In this document: positions 10,420-18,172 of the stretch, one piece after another
How positions within the stretch are numbered: the first letter of the stretch is position 1
Layout: each line of letters opens with the position of its first letter
NCBI GenBank assembly: GCA_965249785.1
Contig: CBDFMU010000043.1
Location: forward strand, 1 to 64,000
Direction: 5' to 3'
Origin: M3007 sp965249785
GTDB lineage: Bacteria > Bacteroidota > Bacteroidia > Chitinophagales > Saprospiraceae
Length of the DNA: 64,000 nt
Program-made: the position numbers and the translations under genes
The notes under the pieces: model-generated
The model's input: the letters and a program-made list of their open reading frames with translations, nothing else
Databases searched by the model: none
What the model was told of the DNA's origin: nothing

Positions 10420-10528
10420 AGTTTGGTCGGCTATTAGGTTGAGAAACGGTCATGGATTAGCCGTTCCGCCGAAAAAATGTTTTATCGCGCACAAACGTAC
10501 CGACTTTTCGCCTGCTAAAAATCAAGTC

Positions 10529-11429
10529 ATGATCTTATCCATTCAGGACGTCGTCAAAACCTACGGCACTTACCAAGCCGTGAACCACGTCAGTTTCGAT
10601 GTGCCGAAGGGCAGCATCTTTCGGATTGCTCGGCCCGAACGGCGCAGGCAAGACCTCGCTTATTCGCATGATCACCACCATCACTGGCCCGGATTCCGGC
10701 GCGATCTATTTGGATGGGGAAAAACTCAACGACCGTTCGCCCGAAAAAATCGGCTACATGCCCGAAGAGCGCGGCCTCTACAAAAAAATGAAGGTCGGCG
10801 AACAAATGCTGTATTTGGCGCAGTTAAAAGGGTTGACCGCCGAGCAGGCGCGCAAGGCCTTGGATCATTGGTTTACTAAATTTGATATTCAGGATTGGGC
10901 GGGTAAAAAGGTGGAAGAACTGTCGAAAGGCATGCAGCAGAAAATCCAGTTCATCGCCACGGTCATCCACGGGCCGCGCTTACTCATTCTGGATGAACCA
11001 TTTACAGGCCTTGATCCAATCAATACTAATCTGATTAAGGACGAAATTGCCCAACTCAACGCCGCCGGTACGAGCATCATTTTCAGCACCCACCGCATGG
11101 AACAAGTAGAAGAAATGTGTGACTATATTGTGTTGATTAATAGAGGGAAAAACGTGCTACAAGGCGAAGTACAGGCCATCAAAAACGAATACAAACAGCA
11201 CCTTTTTCGCGTGGAAGTAGAGGGCGATTGGCCAGCAGATTTGGGAAGCCAATTTCAAATAATAGAGCAAAAACGCAATGCTGCGACCATCCAATTGACC
11301 GATGACAGCCTGAGTAATGACCTATTAAGTAGATTGATGCAAAAGGGGCTGCGCATCGTTCATTTTGAAGAAATTCTACCCACTTTCAACGAAATTTTCA
11401 TTCGCACCGTGGAAGAAGCAACTTCATAA
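10529..11429 (+). CDS. ABC transporter ATP-binding protein, NatA-like (frameshifted)
   Basis: From the ATG at 10529, removing one T from the TTT at 10619-10621 gives a continuous protein of 299 residues. The break falls at the Walker A motif: corrected it reads GSIFGLLGPNGAGKTSL (GPNGAGKT at 35-42). Further parts: GYMPEERGLYKKM as in the Na+/multidrug subgroup, signature LSKGMQQKIQ, Walker B and D-loop LLILDEPFTGLDP, switch FSTHRMEQVEEMCD. The C-terminal extra domain (about 210-299) is typical of the NatA group. It is followed 190 bases later by its likely membrane partner at 11620. Confidence 0.9.
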
Positions 11430-11619
11430 AAGGCAATTTGCAAAAAGCAATAAGCAAAAATTACAACTGCTTAGTTCTGCTCGATGTACTCTCCCCCTTC
11501 ACGGGGGAGTAGGAGGGGGCTAAAAAAAGCAATTAAAAGATTTTGCCTCCATTGCCAATTTACCGCTTGCCCTTTGCCTCTTTCCTTCCTCACTCCTGCC
11601 TCCTAAGTCCTAATATATC
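11430..11619. repeat. Word-repeat palindrome with an embedded C5/G5 hairpin element
   Basis: Between the two ABC genes. The left flank repeats a GGCAATTTGCAAAAAGCAAT-type word, the right flank carries its complement (TTTTGCCTCCATTGCC, GCTTGCCCTTTGCC). In the middle, 11479-11521 is a compact element whose hairpin CTCCCCC / GGGGGAG lies at 11491-11509. The same 43-base element, with several substitutions, occurs at 32502-32544. Transcription of the operon must pass through it. Confidence 0.7.
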
Positions 11620-12939
11620 ATGAGCAAACTTTCCCTGATTATCAAGCGCGAATACCTGGCGCGGGTGCGTAAAAAATCTTTCATCATTGCCACGTTGCTG
11701 GCTCCGCTCGGCATTTTGATCTACATGCTGGTCATCGTCGGTCTGTCCACGTATCAGGGCAACGACGAAATAAAAGTGGCTGTGCTGGACGAAGCCAACA
11801 TGGTCCACCAACTCCCTGATGCCAAAGGTGTGCGCTTCATTCCGGCAGGCAATAAATCGCTCGACCAACTCAAAGCCGAGGTGAAAGACCACCAATTGAG
11901 CGGTGTACTGCGCATCCCGGCACTAGGTAATTTCCAGAAAAAAGAACACACGATATTTTACTATTCGGACGAAAAACTGGCTCCCGAAAAGAGCAGCGTG
12001 ATTGAAGATAAAATCGCCGAAAGAATCCGCGACTATAAAATTGACTCGCTGCACCTCAACCGTAGCAGTCTTGATATGCTCGCCACCGATATTTCAATTG
12101 ATCCGGAAAGTATTTCTGGCGAAGACACGGGCGGGAGTAAATACACCGCAGGCGTGGGTTTGGCGGTGGGCGGCATCATGACTTTTCTGATGTTTTTCAT
12201 GGTCATGTTCTACGGCCAAATGGTCATGAAATCGGTGATGGAGGAAAAAACCAGTCGCATCGTGGAAGTAATGATGTCAAGTGTACGACCCTTTGAGTTG
12301 ATGATGGGCAAAATCATCGGTACCGGGGCAGTGGGCCTCACGCAAATGGTCGCCTGGGTGGTACTGAGTTTGGCGGTTACTTTTGCTTTGCCTTTTATCC
12401 TTCATATTGATCCCTCGCAAATGCAAGCCATGAGCAACACACCCGGCATGGTGCAGCCGGAAATGGCGCAGGACGATGCGGTGCGTATTTTCGCAGAACT
12501 GGGCAAACAAAATTGGCCGCTCATTATTGGCTCATTCATCATCTTTTTCCTCGGCGGCTACTTCATTTACGCGTCCATTTTTGCGGCGATCGGCTCCGCT
12601 ATGGGCGACGATATGGGCGAAGGTCAATCCTTGACTTTGCCCGCCACTATTCCAATTATTCTGGCTTTTTACATCGTTTCGATGGCTGGCTGGCGCAATC
12701 CCGACAGCAATCTGATGATTTTTGCTTCGCTGTTTCCGCTCTTTTCGCCCATCGCCATGCCCTTCCGAATGGCTTTCAATCCGCCCTGGTGGCAAGTGGC
12801 TTTATCGTTGATATTGGTGGTCGGCACGGCCATATTTTTCGTCTGGATGGCGGGCCGCATTTACCGGGTTGGTATTTTGCTTTACGGCAAAAAAGGCACA
12901 TTTAAAGAGATTGGAAAGTGGCTATTTTATAAAGGTTGA
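11620..12939 (+). CDS. ABC transporter permease, NatB/ABC-2 type
   Basis: 439 residues. N-terminal helix after a short basic segment (KREYLARVRKKSFIIATLLAP), a large extracytoplasmic domain (about residues 40-180, with IKVAVLDEANMVHQLP), then a bundle of hydrophobic helices from about 185 with the conserved cytoplasmic motif EEKTSRIVEVMMSSVRPFEL between the first two. This is the layout of NatB, the membrane part of a Na+-exporting or peptide/drug-exporting ABC system. The ATPase partner is the gene just upstream. Substrate unknown. Confidence 0.88.
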   Translation: MSKLSLIIKREYLARVRKKSFIIATLLAPLGILIYMLVIVGLSTYQGNDEIKVAVLDEANMVHQLPDAKGVRFIPAGNKSLDQLKAEVKDHQLSGVLRIPALGNFQKKEHTIFYYSDEKLAPEKSSVIEDKIAERIRDYKIDSLHLNRSSLDMLATDISIDPESISGEDTGGSKYTAGVGLAVGGIMTFLMFFMVMFYGQMVMKSVMEEKTSRIVEVMMSSVRPFELMMGKIIGTGAVGLTQMVAWVVLSLAVTFALPFILHIDPSQMQAMSNTPGMVQPEMAQDDAVRIFAELGKQNWPLIIGSFIIFFLGGYFIYASIFAAIGSAMGDDMGEGQSLTLPATIPIILAFYIVSMAGWRNPDSNLMIFASLFPLFSPIAMPFRMAFNPPWWQVALSLILVVGTAIFFVWMAGRIYRVGILLYGKKGTFKEIGKWLFYKG

Positions 12940-13034
12940 GTATTTGAATAATGGAAAATGCGAGTATTTGATCGTAAATAGTGTCTTTTAGCACCAGACC
13001 TGTCAGATCAGTCTAAGTACTTACTCGCATTTTC
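12937..13034. repeat. Palindrome enclosing a CCAGACCTGTCAG element
   Basis: GAAAATGCGAGTA starting at 12954 pairs with TACTCGCATTTTC at 13022-13034, and the word GAGTATTTG occurs twice in the left part. Inside sits ACCAGACCTGTCAG followed by GTCTAAGTA, a shortened version of the element at 25778-25818. The right arm overlaps the 3' end of the next gene (stop at 13008-13010), encoding its last residues. Confidence 0.65.
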
Positions 13035-13631
13035 ACTTTTAGCCAACCAGCCAACCAACCCCCAATCTTGCTCCGTATCCACATCAGTGAGCATAGGCAA
13101 TAACGTACAGTTTTTGCCAGCGGCAGCAATACGTTCGAGCGTAGTACTACGCACGGTATCTGTACTCCAGGCGATATTTTGAAAAAGGCTGGGTTCCAAC
13201 TGGCGCATTCCCAACAGATAATAACCACCATCTGGCACAGGGCCAAGCACAAAATCGCTGGTGTCTAAAGCATGGAAAGCAGATTCGAGTATGGTTCCAG
13301 TCAAATCGGGGCAGTCGCTACCAATGATGACTACTTGTGCTGCGCCGTTGGCAAATGCCGCCTGAAACGCCGCTTCCATTCGTTCTCCCAAATCGCCAGA
13401 CGGCTGCACCATTTTCTGAAAATTCACTTGCGACCAATCATCACTGGAATCGGCAAAATCGCTGTACCACAGCCATCTTTCCACCGCTGCATCCAGAGTG
13501 GCCACCCGGGTTTTAGCGAGCAATAAATGGTAAATATGGAGTGCTTCCGCATCGCCCACCGTACGCGCCAGCCGGGTTTTTACCTGACCCAAAGCAGGAT
13601 TGCGAATGAAAATAAGCAGGATACGGCGCAT
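13008..13631 (-). CDS. TIGR04282 family glycosyltransferase (DUF2064)
   Basis: 207 residues. Small GT-A fold nucleotidyl/glycosyltransferase-like protein; the family is named for genes near arsenosugar biosynthesis, though most members have no proven role. Typical features are the N-terminal FIRNPALGQVKTRLARTVG, the metal/nucleotide-site VVIIGSDCPDLTG and the DFVLGPVPDGGYYLLGM motif, then TDVDTEQDW near the C-terminus. No arsenic genes are in view, so the role is open. The last few codons fall in the palindrome at 12937-13034. Confidence 0.85.
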   Translation of the reverse strand: MRRILLIFIRNPALGQVKTRLARTVGDAEALHIYHLLLAKTRVATLDAAVERWLWYSDFADSSDDWSQVNFQKMVQPSGDLGERMEAAFQAAFANGAAQVVIIGSDCPDLTGTILESAFHALDTSDFVLGPVPDGGYYLLGMRQLEPSLFQNIAWSTDTVRSTTLERIAAAGKNCTLLPMLTDVDTEQDWGLVGWLAKSENASKYLD

Positions 13632-13642
13632 TACAGCAATAG

Positions 13643-13766
13643 GTTTAGTACACTGTAAATTATATTTATTGGAGTATTTGAAGAGTCGAGTATTTGATCA
13701 ATTACCTGATTATCAAGTGCTTCACTCGAATACTCGCATCCTCACGGAATTTAATTTACAGTGTAT
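13643..13766. repeat. Long hairpin between two minus-strand genes
   Basis: ACACTGTAAATTA at 13650-13662 is the exact inverse complement of TAATTTACAGTGT at 13752-13764. Between them, two GAGTATTTG words on the left face CGAATACTCGC on the right. The same GAGTATTTG word builds the palindrome at 12937-13034, so the gene between them is flanked by related repeats. Confidence 0.65.
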
Positions 13767-13795
13767 TTAGTAAATATGTATGTCACTCTACACGT

Positions 13796-14812
13796 TCATT
13801 TGCTGGTTGCCTTCTGCCCGGTATTCACGAGCCATATTCCAGCGATCGTGACGGTCATGCCCAGCAACTCCCAAATAGTGAGTTTTTCTCCCAAAAAAAG
13901 CCAGCCAAGCAGAATCGCCACCGTGGGATTAATATAAGTGTAGAGTGACGAGACCGTCGCGCTGAGGTGCTTTAAAACAAACATATACAAGCTGAAAGCC
14001 AGTGCGGAACCGATCAAGGTCAGGTACAAAAGTGCTAACCAGCCAGTAGTGGTGTGGTGAATCGTGTGTGATGTATCCAGCAAAAAACTCAGCAGGAAAC
14101 CGCCCAATCCGCCAGTAGTAATTTGCATTCCCGCATTGAGCAAGGGAGATACCGACGAGGAATTCCAGCGTTTGGCCATCACCGTGCCCATCGACCAGGT
14201 AAAGCAGGAGGCGAAACACCCGGCAATACCCCAACGATATTCGGGTTTTAAAAAATCATCCAGGCCATGACTAAAAATCACCGCCAGACCACCGAAGCCC
14301 AGCAACACGCCTACCAACATACGCCCGGTGATGCGCTCGCCGCTGCGCCACGCAAGAGAAATGAGTACTACGAATACAGGGGTCAGCGAACCAATCAGCG
14401 ACGCCAGGCCCGACGACACATATTGCATTCCCCAGGTGATGAAGCCATTGCCGCCAGTGATCGTGAACAGTCCGGTGAGCATTTGCCGTAAAATATAGGC
14501 ACGAGTGAGTGGGCTGGGAGCGGCAAGGGAAGGCGGCGGGCTACTGATTTTTTCGCGGCGGGAATGAGCGAAGGCCAGCAAGAAAAGTAACAAGCCAGCC
14601 GTAGTTTGGCGAATACCGACCAGTAAATAGGGCGGGAAATCACGCACCGCGAATTTGATAGCGACATAAGTAGTACCCCAAATAATGCAAATGGCAGCTA
14701 GCGCAAAATAGGCGCGTTTTCGCAGCACGCTCGCAGCAGGAGATAAAACAGGCGCCTCTTGCGGTGAAAGAGCAGGCGTTGGAGAGGAAGTCAGATCGTT
14801 GTTTTTCAGCAC
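13796..14812 (-). CDS. EamA/DMT family transporter
   Basis: 338 residues with about ten hydrophobic helices in two similar halves, the drug/metabolite transporter plan. Hallmarks are the first helix ICIIWGTTYVAIKFAV, the arginine-containing GIRQTTAGLLLF, GLASLIGSLTPVFVVLISL and the C-terminal half ending HLSATVSSLYTYINPTVAILLGW. Inner membrane; probably exports an amino acid or other metabolite, substrate not predictable. The proline-rich N-terminal 30 residues are unusual. The gene starts 18 bases after the gldG stop on the same strand and may be co-transcribed with it. Confidence 0.88.
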   Translation of the reverse strand: MLKNNDLTSSPTPALSPQEAPVLSPAASVLRKRAYFALAAICIIWGTTYVAIKFAVRDFPPYLLVGIRQTTAGLLLFLLAFAHSRREKISSPPPSLAAPSPLTRAYILRQMLTGLFTITGGNGFITWGMQYVSSGLASLIGSLTPVFVVLISLAWRSGERITGRMLVGVLLGFGGLAVIFSHGLDDFLKPEYRWGIAGCFASCFTWSMGTVMAKRWNSSSVSPLLNAGMQITTGGLGGFLLSFLLDTSHTIHHTTTGWLALLYLTLIGSALAFSLYMFVLKHLSATVSSLYTYINPTVAILLGWLFLGEKLTIWELLGMTVTIAGIWLVNTGQKATSK

Positions 14813-14830
14813 TTTGGCGATTTTTGAATC

Positions 14831-16552
14831 CTACTTTTTCTGACTTGGGCTTTCTTCCCGCGCATAGCGCCGACGACGATTCCAACGGAAAAAGAAGCCA
14901 AACAAACCGAGAAATGCCAATGGCAGGCCGATATTGAGGGCTTGCCAGGTGGGCTTTTCTGCCTGTGCGCGCACGGTATCGAGCAGGCGAAGTTCCACAG
15001 TTTTGGAGCGGGCCGCCACTACTCCATTCGGGTCGATCAGGTATTCGATGGCATTCAAAAGCAGGTCTTTATTGGCGTAGGCCTGATTTTCGTAGCGGTT
15101 ATAACCGAGCGGCAGCCACTCCTTCGTATCGGGGCGGCTGAAGTTGGCGATCACATCGCCGTCGCTGATGACCATCATGCGGGTAGGTACACTGGTCGAG
15201 CGGAAGTCCATGCCGATTTGTTTCAGGCCAGCCTGCATTTCTGCTGATACGCGATTTTCGTAGTTGGATGTAAAAATACCTTCCAGCAGCACGCCCACCG
15301 TCTGCGGGCCTTTATTGAACAATTCCGGTTTTGGTTCCTGACGCAACATTTCAAAACTAATATCTACCGGACTGAACTGCACATTACTGTAGCGGCTGGT
15401 CTTGATAAGCGGAATTTTAGCAACCGCTGTTTTGGTGCGAATAGTATCTATGGTGGAGCAAAAATGCAATTCCACCCGATCCAGATTTTTCACGATAGGG
15501 TGATTACCAGTTGGTAGCACCGTCGGGAAATAATACCAGGGAAAAAGTTTGAACTGCGGTGCGTTGCCCATTTGACCCGCTTTCAGAGGTATTTTGGAGC
15601 ATTCCAAATCCACCACCAAGTCAGGCATGATGCGTACGCCGTATTTGAACAACATATCTTCCAGTTGCAACGGAAAATCCTGCGGCACAAAATGGCCAGT
15701 CGTGCCGAGGCTATCAAGATCGGCATTCAGGCGATCAATGAGCCAGAGTACGTGGCCGCCCTGCATCACATACTGATCAATTTTAAACTTTTCCTTTTCG
15801 GTGAAGGCCGTACGCGGCTTGGCAACGATCAGCAGGGCGCATCCGTCCGGGGTAAGATGAACCACCGAATCGAGCAAAATACGGTCGGTATTATAAAATT
15901 GGAGCAGACTGCGCTCAATATCCAGGGTCTGGAGTTTGGGAAGTTCGCCATGCCCTTCGGTGAAAAGGATGAAGGGCTTATCAGGCATCAATATTTTTTT
16001 AATAGCACTGGCAAACTTGTATTCCAGTTTTTTTTCCGAATTATTGATCACTTCGGGCGAGATCGCGGGCGAATTATTTTCAATCAGGTTGACTGGTATC
16101 TGGCGATTGCCGTAGTGAAAAATGGCCACCGGATAGACCAGTCTTTTCGTGGCCTGGCCGGTCTCTTTGATGTCAATGGTCATCGGCTCGATACCGAGTT
16201 CGTGCAAGGCTTTTTGCCGTCCCTGCACATCCTCGCGGCTGCCGCGCAATGGGTCGTCAAAGTTATATTCCACCAGCCCGTTCTGCGAGCGCATATCCTC
16301 CAGCATCTCGCGGGTAGCGGTCTGCAGGCGTTTGAAACCAGCTGGAAATTCGCCGTCCAGCAGTACCTCGACGTAGACGCGCTCTTTCAGGCCTTTTAGC
16401 AGTTGCTTGGTAGGTTGCGCCAACGTGTAGCGCTGATCGCCCGTGAGGTCGGCCTGGGTATAGAATACATTGGCTAAAACATTGACAAACAGCAGGATAC
16501 CGCAGAAAAAAACGAATTGCAGCAGGGCCTGGGAACGCCGGGAACGGGACAT
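14831..16552 (-). CDS. gldG: Gliding motility ABC component GldG
   Basis: 573 residues from the start at 16552 (MSRSRRSQALLQF); the longer frame to 16618 would read through a repeat and is rejected. One helix near the N-terminus (residues 10-30), a large periplasmic domain (LTGDQRYTLAQPTKQLLKGL, LFTEGHGELPKLQTLDI, LIVAKPRTAFTEKEKFKIDQY, GGHVLWLIDRLNA) and a helix near residue 550 followed by a basic tail. This is the GldG layout; GldG works with GldF and ATPase GldA, genes needed for gliding in Flavobacterium. No gldF gene is adjacent: upstream is a lipoprotein and downstream an EamA transporter. Confidence 0.88.
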   Translation of the reverse strand: MSRSRRSQALLQFVFFCGILLFVNVLANVFYTQADLTGDQRYTLAQPTKQLLKGLKERVYVEVLLDGEFPAGFKRLQTATREMLEDMRSQNGLVEYNFDDPLRGSREDVQGRQKALHELGIEPMTIDIKETGQATKRLVYPVAIFHYGNRQIPVNLIENNSPAISPEVINNSEKKLEYKFASAIKKILMPDKPFILFTEGHGELPKLQTLDIERSLLQFYNTDRILLDSVVHLTPDGCALLIVAKPRTAFTEKEKFKIDQYVMQGGHVLWLIDRLNADLDSLGTTGHFVPQDFPLQLEDMLFKYGVRIMPDLVVDLECSKIPLKAGQMGNAPQFKLFPWYYFPTVLPTGNHPIVKNLDRVELHFCSTIDTIRTKTAVAKIPLIKTSRYSNVQFSPVDISFEMLRQEPKPELFNKGPQTVGVLLEGIFTSNYENRVSAEMQAGLKQIGMDFRSTSVPTRMMVISDGDVIANFSRPDTKEWLPLGYNRYENQAYANKDLLLNAIEYLIDPNGVVAARSKTVELRLLDTVRAQAEKPTWQALNIGLPLAFLGLFGFFFRWNRRRRYAREESPSQKK

Positions 16553-16702
16553 AGATGTATAAATGTGGCCAATATAATGAATGCGGCCAATGTGAAACAA
16601 AGCATTGGCAAAGGGCAAAAATAGGGGTTTTATGGCTTAGAAGGTTTTGGAAATCTTCTTCAGACCGTAGCGGGTTTTCGGGAATAATTTTCTGGCGTTG
16701 CC
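16553..16702. repeat. TGGCCAATAT-word repeat in the gap upstream of gldG
   Basis: At 16563-16592, GTGGCCAATATAATG and GCGGCCAATGTG repeat one word; the same word builds the palindrome at 33234-33311 (GTGGTCAATATGATG, ATTGGCCACAT). It lies directly before the gldG start and would be in its leader. A GGCAAAGGGCAAAA word follows at about 16607. Confidence 0.5.
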
Positions 16703-17932
16703 TCAGTAGTTTTTCGTTATTATTTGCAAACCGGCCCGGGCCACCGGGAATAGGCGGCCGTCATTGCCTTTCAAAGGAAATCCGGCGAGCAACTGCTCAT
16801 AATTCAGCTGTGTGTATTTATAAGCATTTACCTGCCAGAACAGCTTTTGCGCGTCAAAATCACGCAATTCAGGTACTATATCCTGCAAATCGGGCAGCAT
16901 AACTTTTGCAAATGCCTCCGGTGTGGCCTGAATATTCCATTGAAATATAGCGGGAGGATTGGGCGATATGGTTATAAAACCATTCACTTCTATTAGTTCC
17001 GGCTGACCTTCGGTGACTACTTCCACGCTTTGAAAGGGAGAAAAAACGGCAGATTTAATAGAAAAATCGGGGGCTTCAAAACGCAGTGCCTCGCCGGGCA
17101 GAAACATTTTTTCCGCTGTAAAATCCCCTTGTTGCATCCGTACCCGGAATAGCGATTGCGGATCGAGACCTGCGGGCAATATCGCCTGATGCAATGGAAT
17201 AGAATCGTATTTAGCCAGTTCTACATATCGCCTAAAATCAGGTGCTACGGCCATTACTTCCAGATTGGCAGGTAGAGTAGTATTAGGTAGATACACCGTG
17301 GCAAAACGATCTTCCGGCACAAAATCGGCCCACTGCGCTTCTATGTGTTCATTACTCAGGGCGGCAGCCGTCAGATACAAAACCCGGAACGGCGCAGTGG
17401 GCGTGCTACGCACCCGAACGACTACATCCGCTGGCAGTAGAGAAAAAATATCGATACTCAGTGTTTTGGTACTTGCCTGATAACCCCAGGTCTCATACTT
17501 TTTTACGCGCACCCCCGGAATATCTACCGAATCCGCTTCCGCTTCCATCCCGTGGATAAAAAGAGCGTGGCTGCCCCTCGGCGGAAAAAAACGATAAACC
17601 TTTGTTGGCCAGAAAGATACAGGCGAGCCATTTCTTACGCCATAACAAGAAGCGATGAGAGATGGATCAATCGGATTGCCTTGATGAACCAGATGCAAAT
17701 TGTATGTATCTGTTGCGTCTATGGCCTTGTAATCGAACTTCCCAACAAATTCCGTGGCATTTTCAGGCAGTTCGATCGTTTTTAAAATGTCCCCGGCATC
17801 GTTGCTGACCACCAACCAATTCGGGCCTTGGAAGAAAGTCGGGAAGTTGCAGACGATGGCGTATTCATAAGTAGTTTTTTTGCAACCCGCCCACAGGGTA
17901 AGCAACAATAAGAGAGGGAAGAGTCGTTTCAT
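16703..17932 (-). CDS. Hypothetical lipoprotein
   Basis: 409 residues from the ATG at 17932. The N-terminus MKRLFPLLLLLTLWAGCKK is a lipoprotein signal with the lipobox cysteine at residue 17. The mature part is rich in beta-strand patterns with no membrane helix and no motif I recognise. It lies on the same strand as gldG, 150 bases upstream of it, and divergent from the MORN/caspase gene. Function unknown; likely an envelope-anchored periplasmic protein. Confidence 0.75.
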   Translation of the reverse strand: MKRLFPLLLLLTLWAGCKKTTYEYAIVCNFPTFFQGPNWLVVSNDAGDILKTIELPENATEFVGKFDYKAIDATDTYNLHLVHQGNPIDPSLIASCYGVRNGSPVSFWPTKVYRFFPPRGSHALFIHGMEAEADSVDIPGVRVKKYETWGYQASTKTLSIDIFSLLPADVVVRVRSTPTAPFRVLYLTAAALSNEHIEAQWADFVPEDRFATVYLPNTTLPANLEVMAVAPDFRRYVELAKYDSIPLHQAILPAGLDPQSLFRVRMQQGDFTAEKMFLPGEALRFEAPDFSIKSAVFSPFQSVEVVTEGQPELIEVNGFITISPNPPAIFQWNIQATPEAFAKVMLPDLQDIVPELRDFDAQKLFWQVNAYKYTQLNYEQLLAGFPLKGNDGRLFPVARAGLQIITKNY

Positions 17933-18172
17933 GGGCGGAAATTTAAAAAAACTAAAAGTCTTGTCTTGTTCTGCTGTAAGACGAAGCGAGCCGGACATTG
18001 GTTGGTTCAAAGTACCATTCTTGCAGGCAATAAAAAGGCTTGTCGAAAGTTAATAGCACCGCCCGTACCAATCTCAAAAGGCAAAACGCAAAGGGCATTT
18101 AGTCTGCTCATTGCAAGTTACTTATTGCCCATTATTTGTTGCCTGTTATCAATTCATCGCCTCTCGTCTCCC

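Noticed and set aside
10529..12939. GldA/GldF identity for the ABC pair
   Set aside because: The permease has the large extracytoplasmic domain and EEKTSRIVEVMMSS motif of NatB-type exporters, not the GldF type; the pair is also not next to gldG.
15572..16399. Long plus-strand frame (275 codons) opposite gldG
   Set aside because: Antisense shadow of GldG; composition is low in secondary structure pattern and no motif is present.
16553..16618. Upstream start for GldG
   Set aside because: The extra 22 residues come from repeat sequence; the ATG at 16552 directly precedes a basic segment and the first helix.
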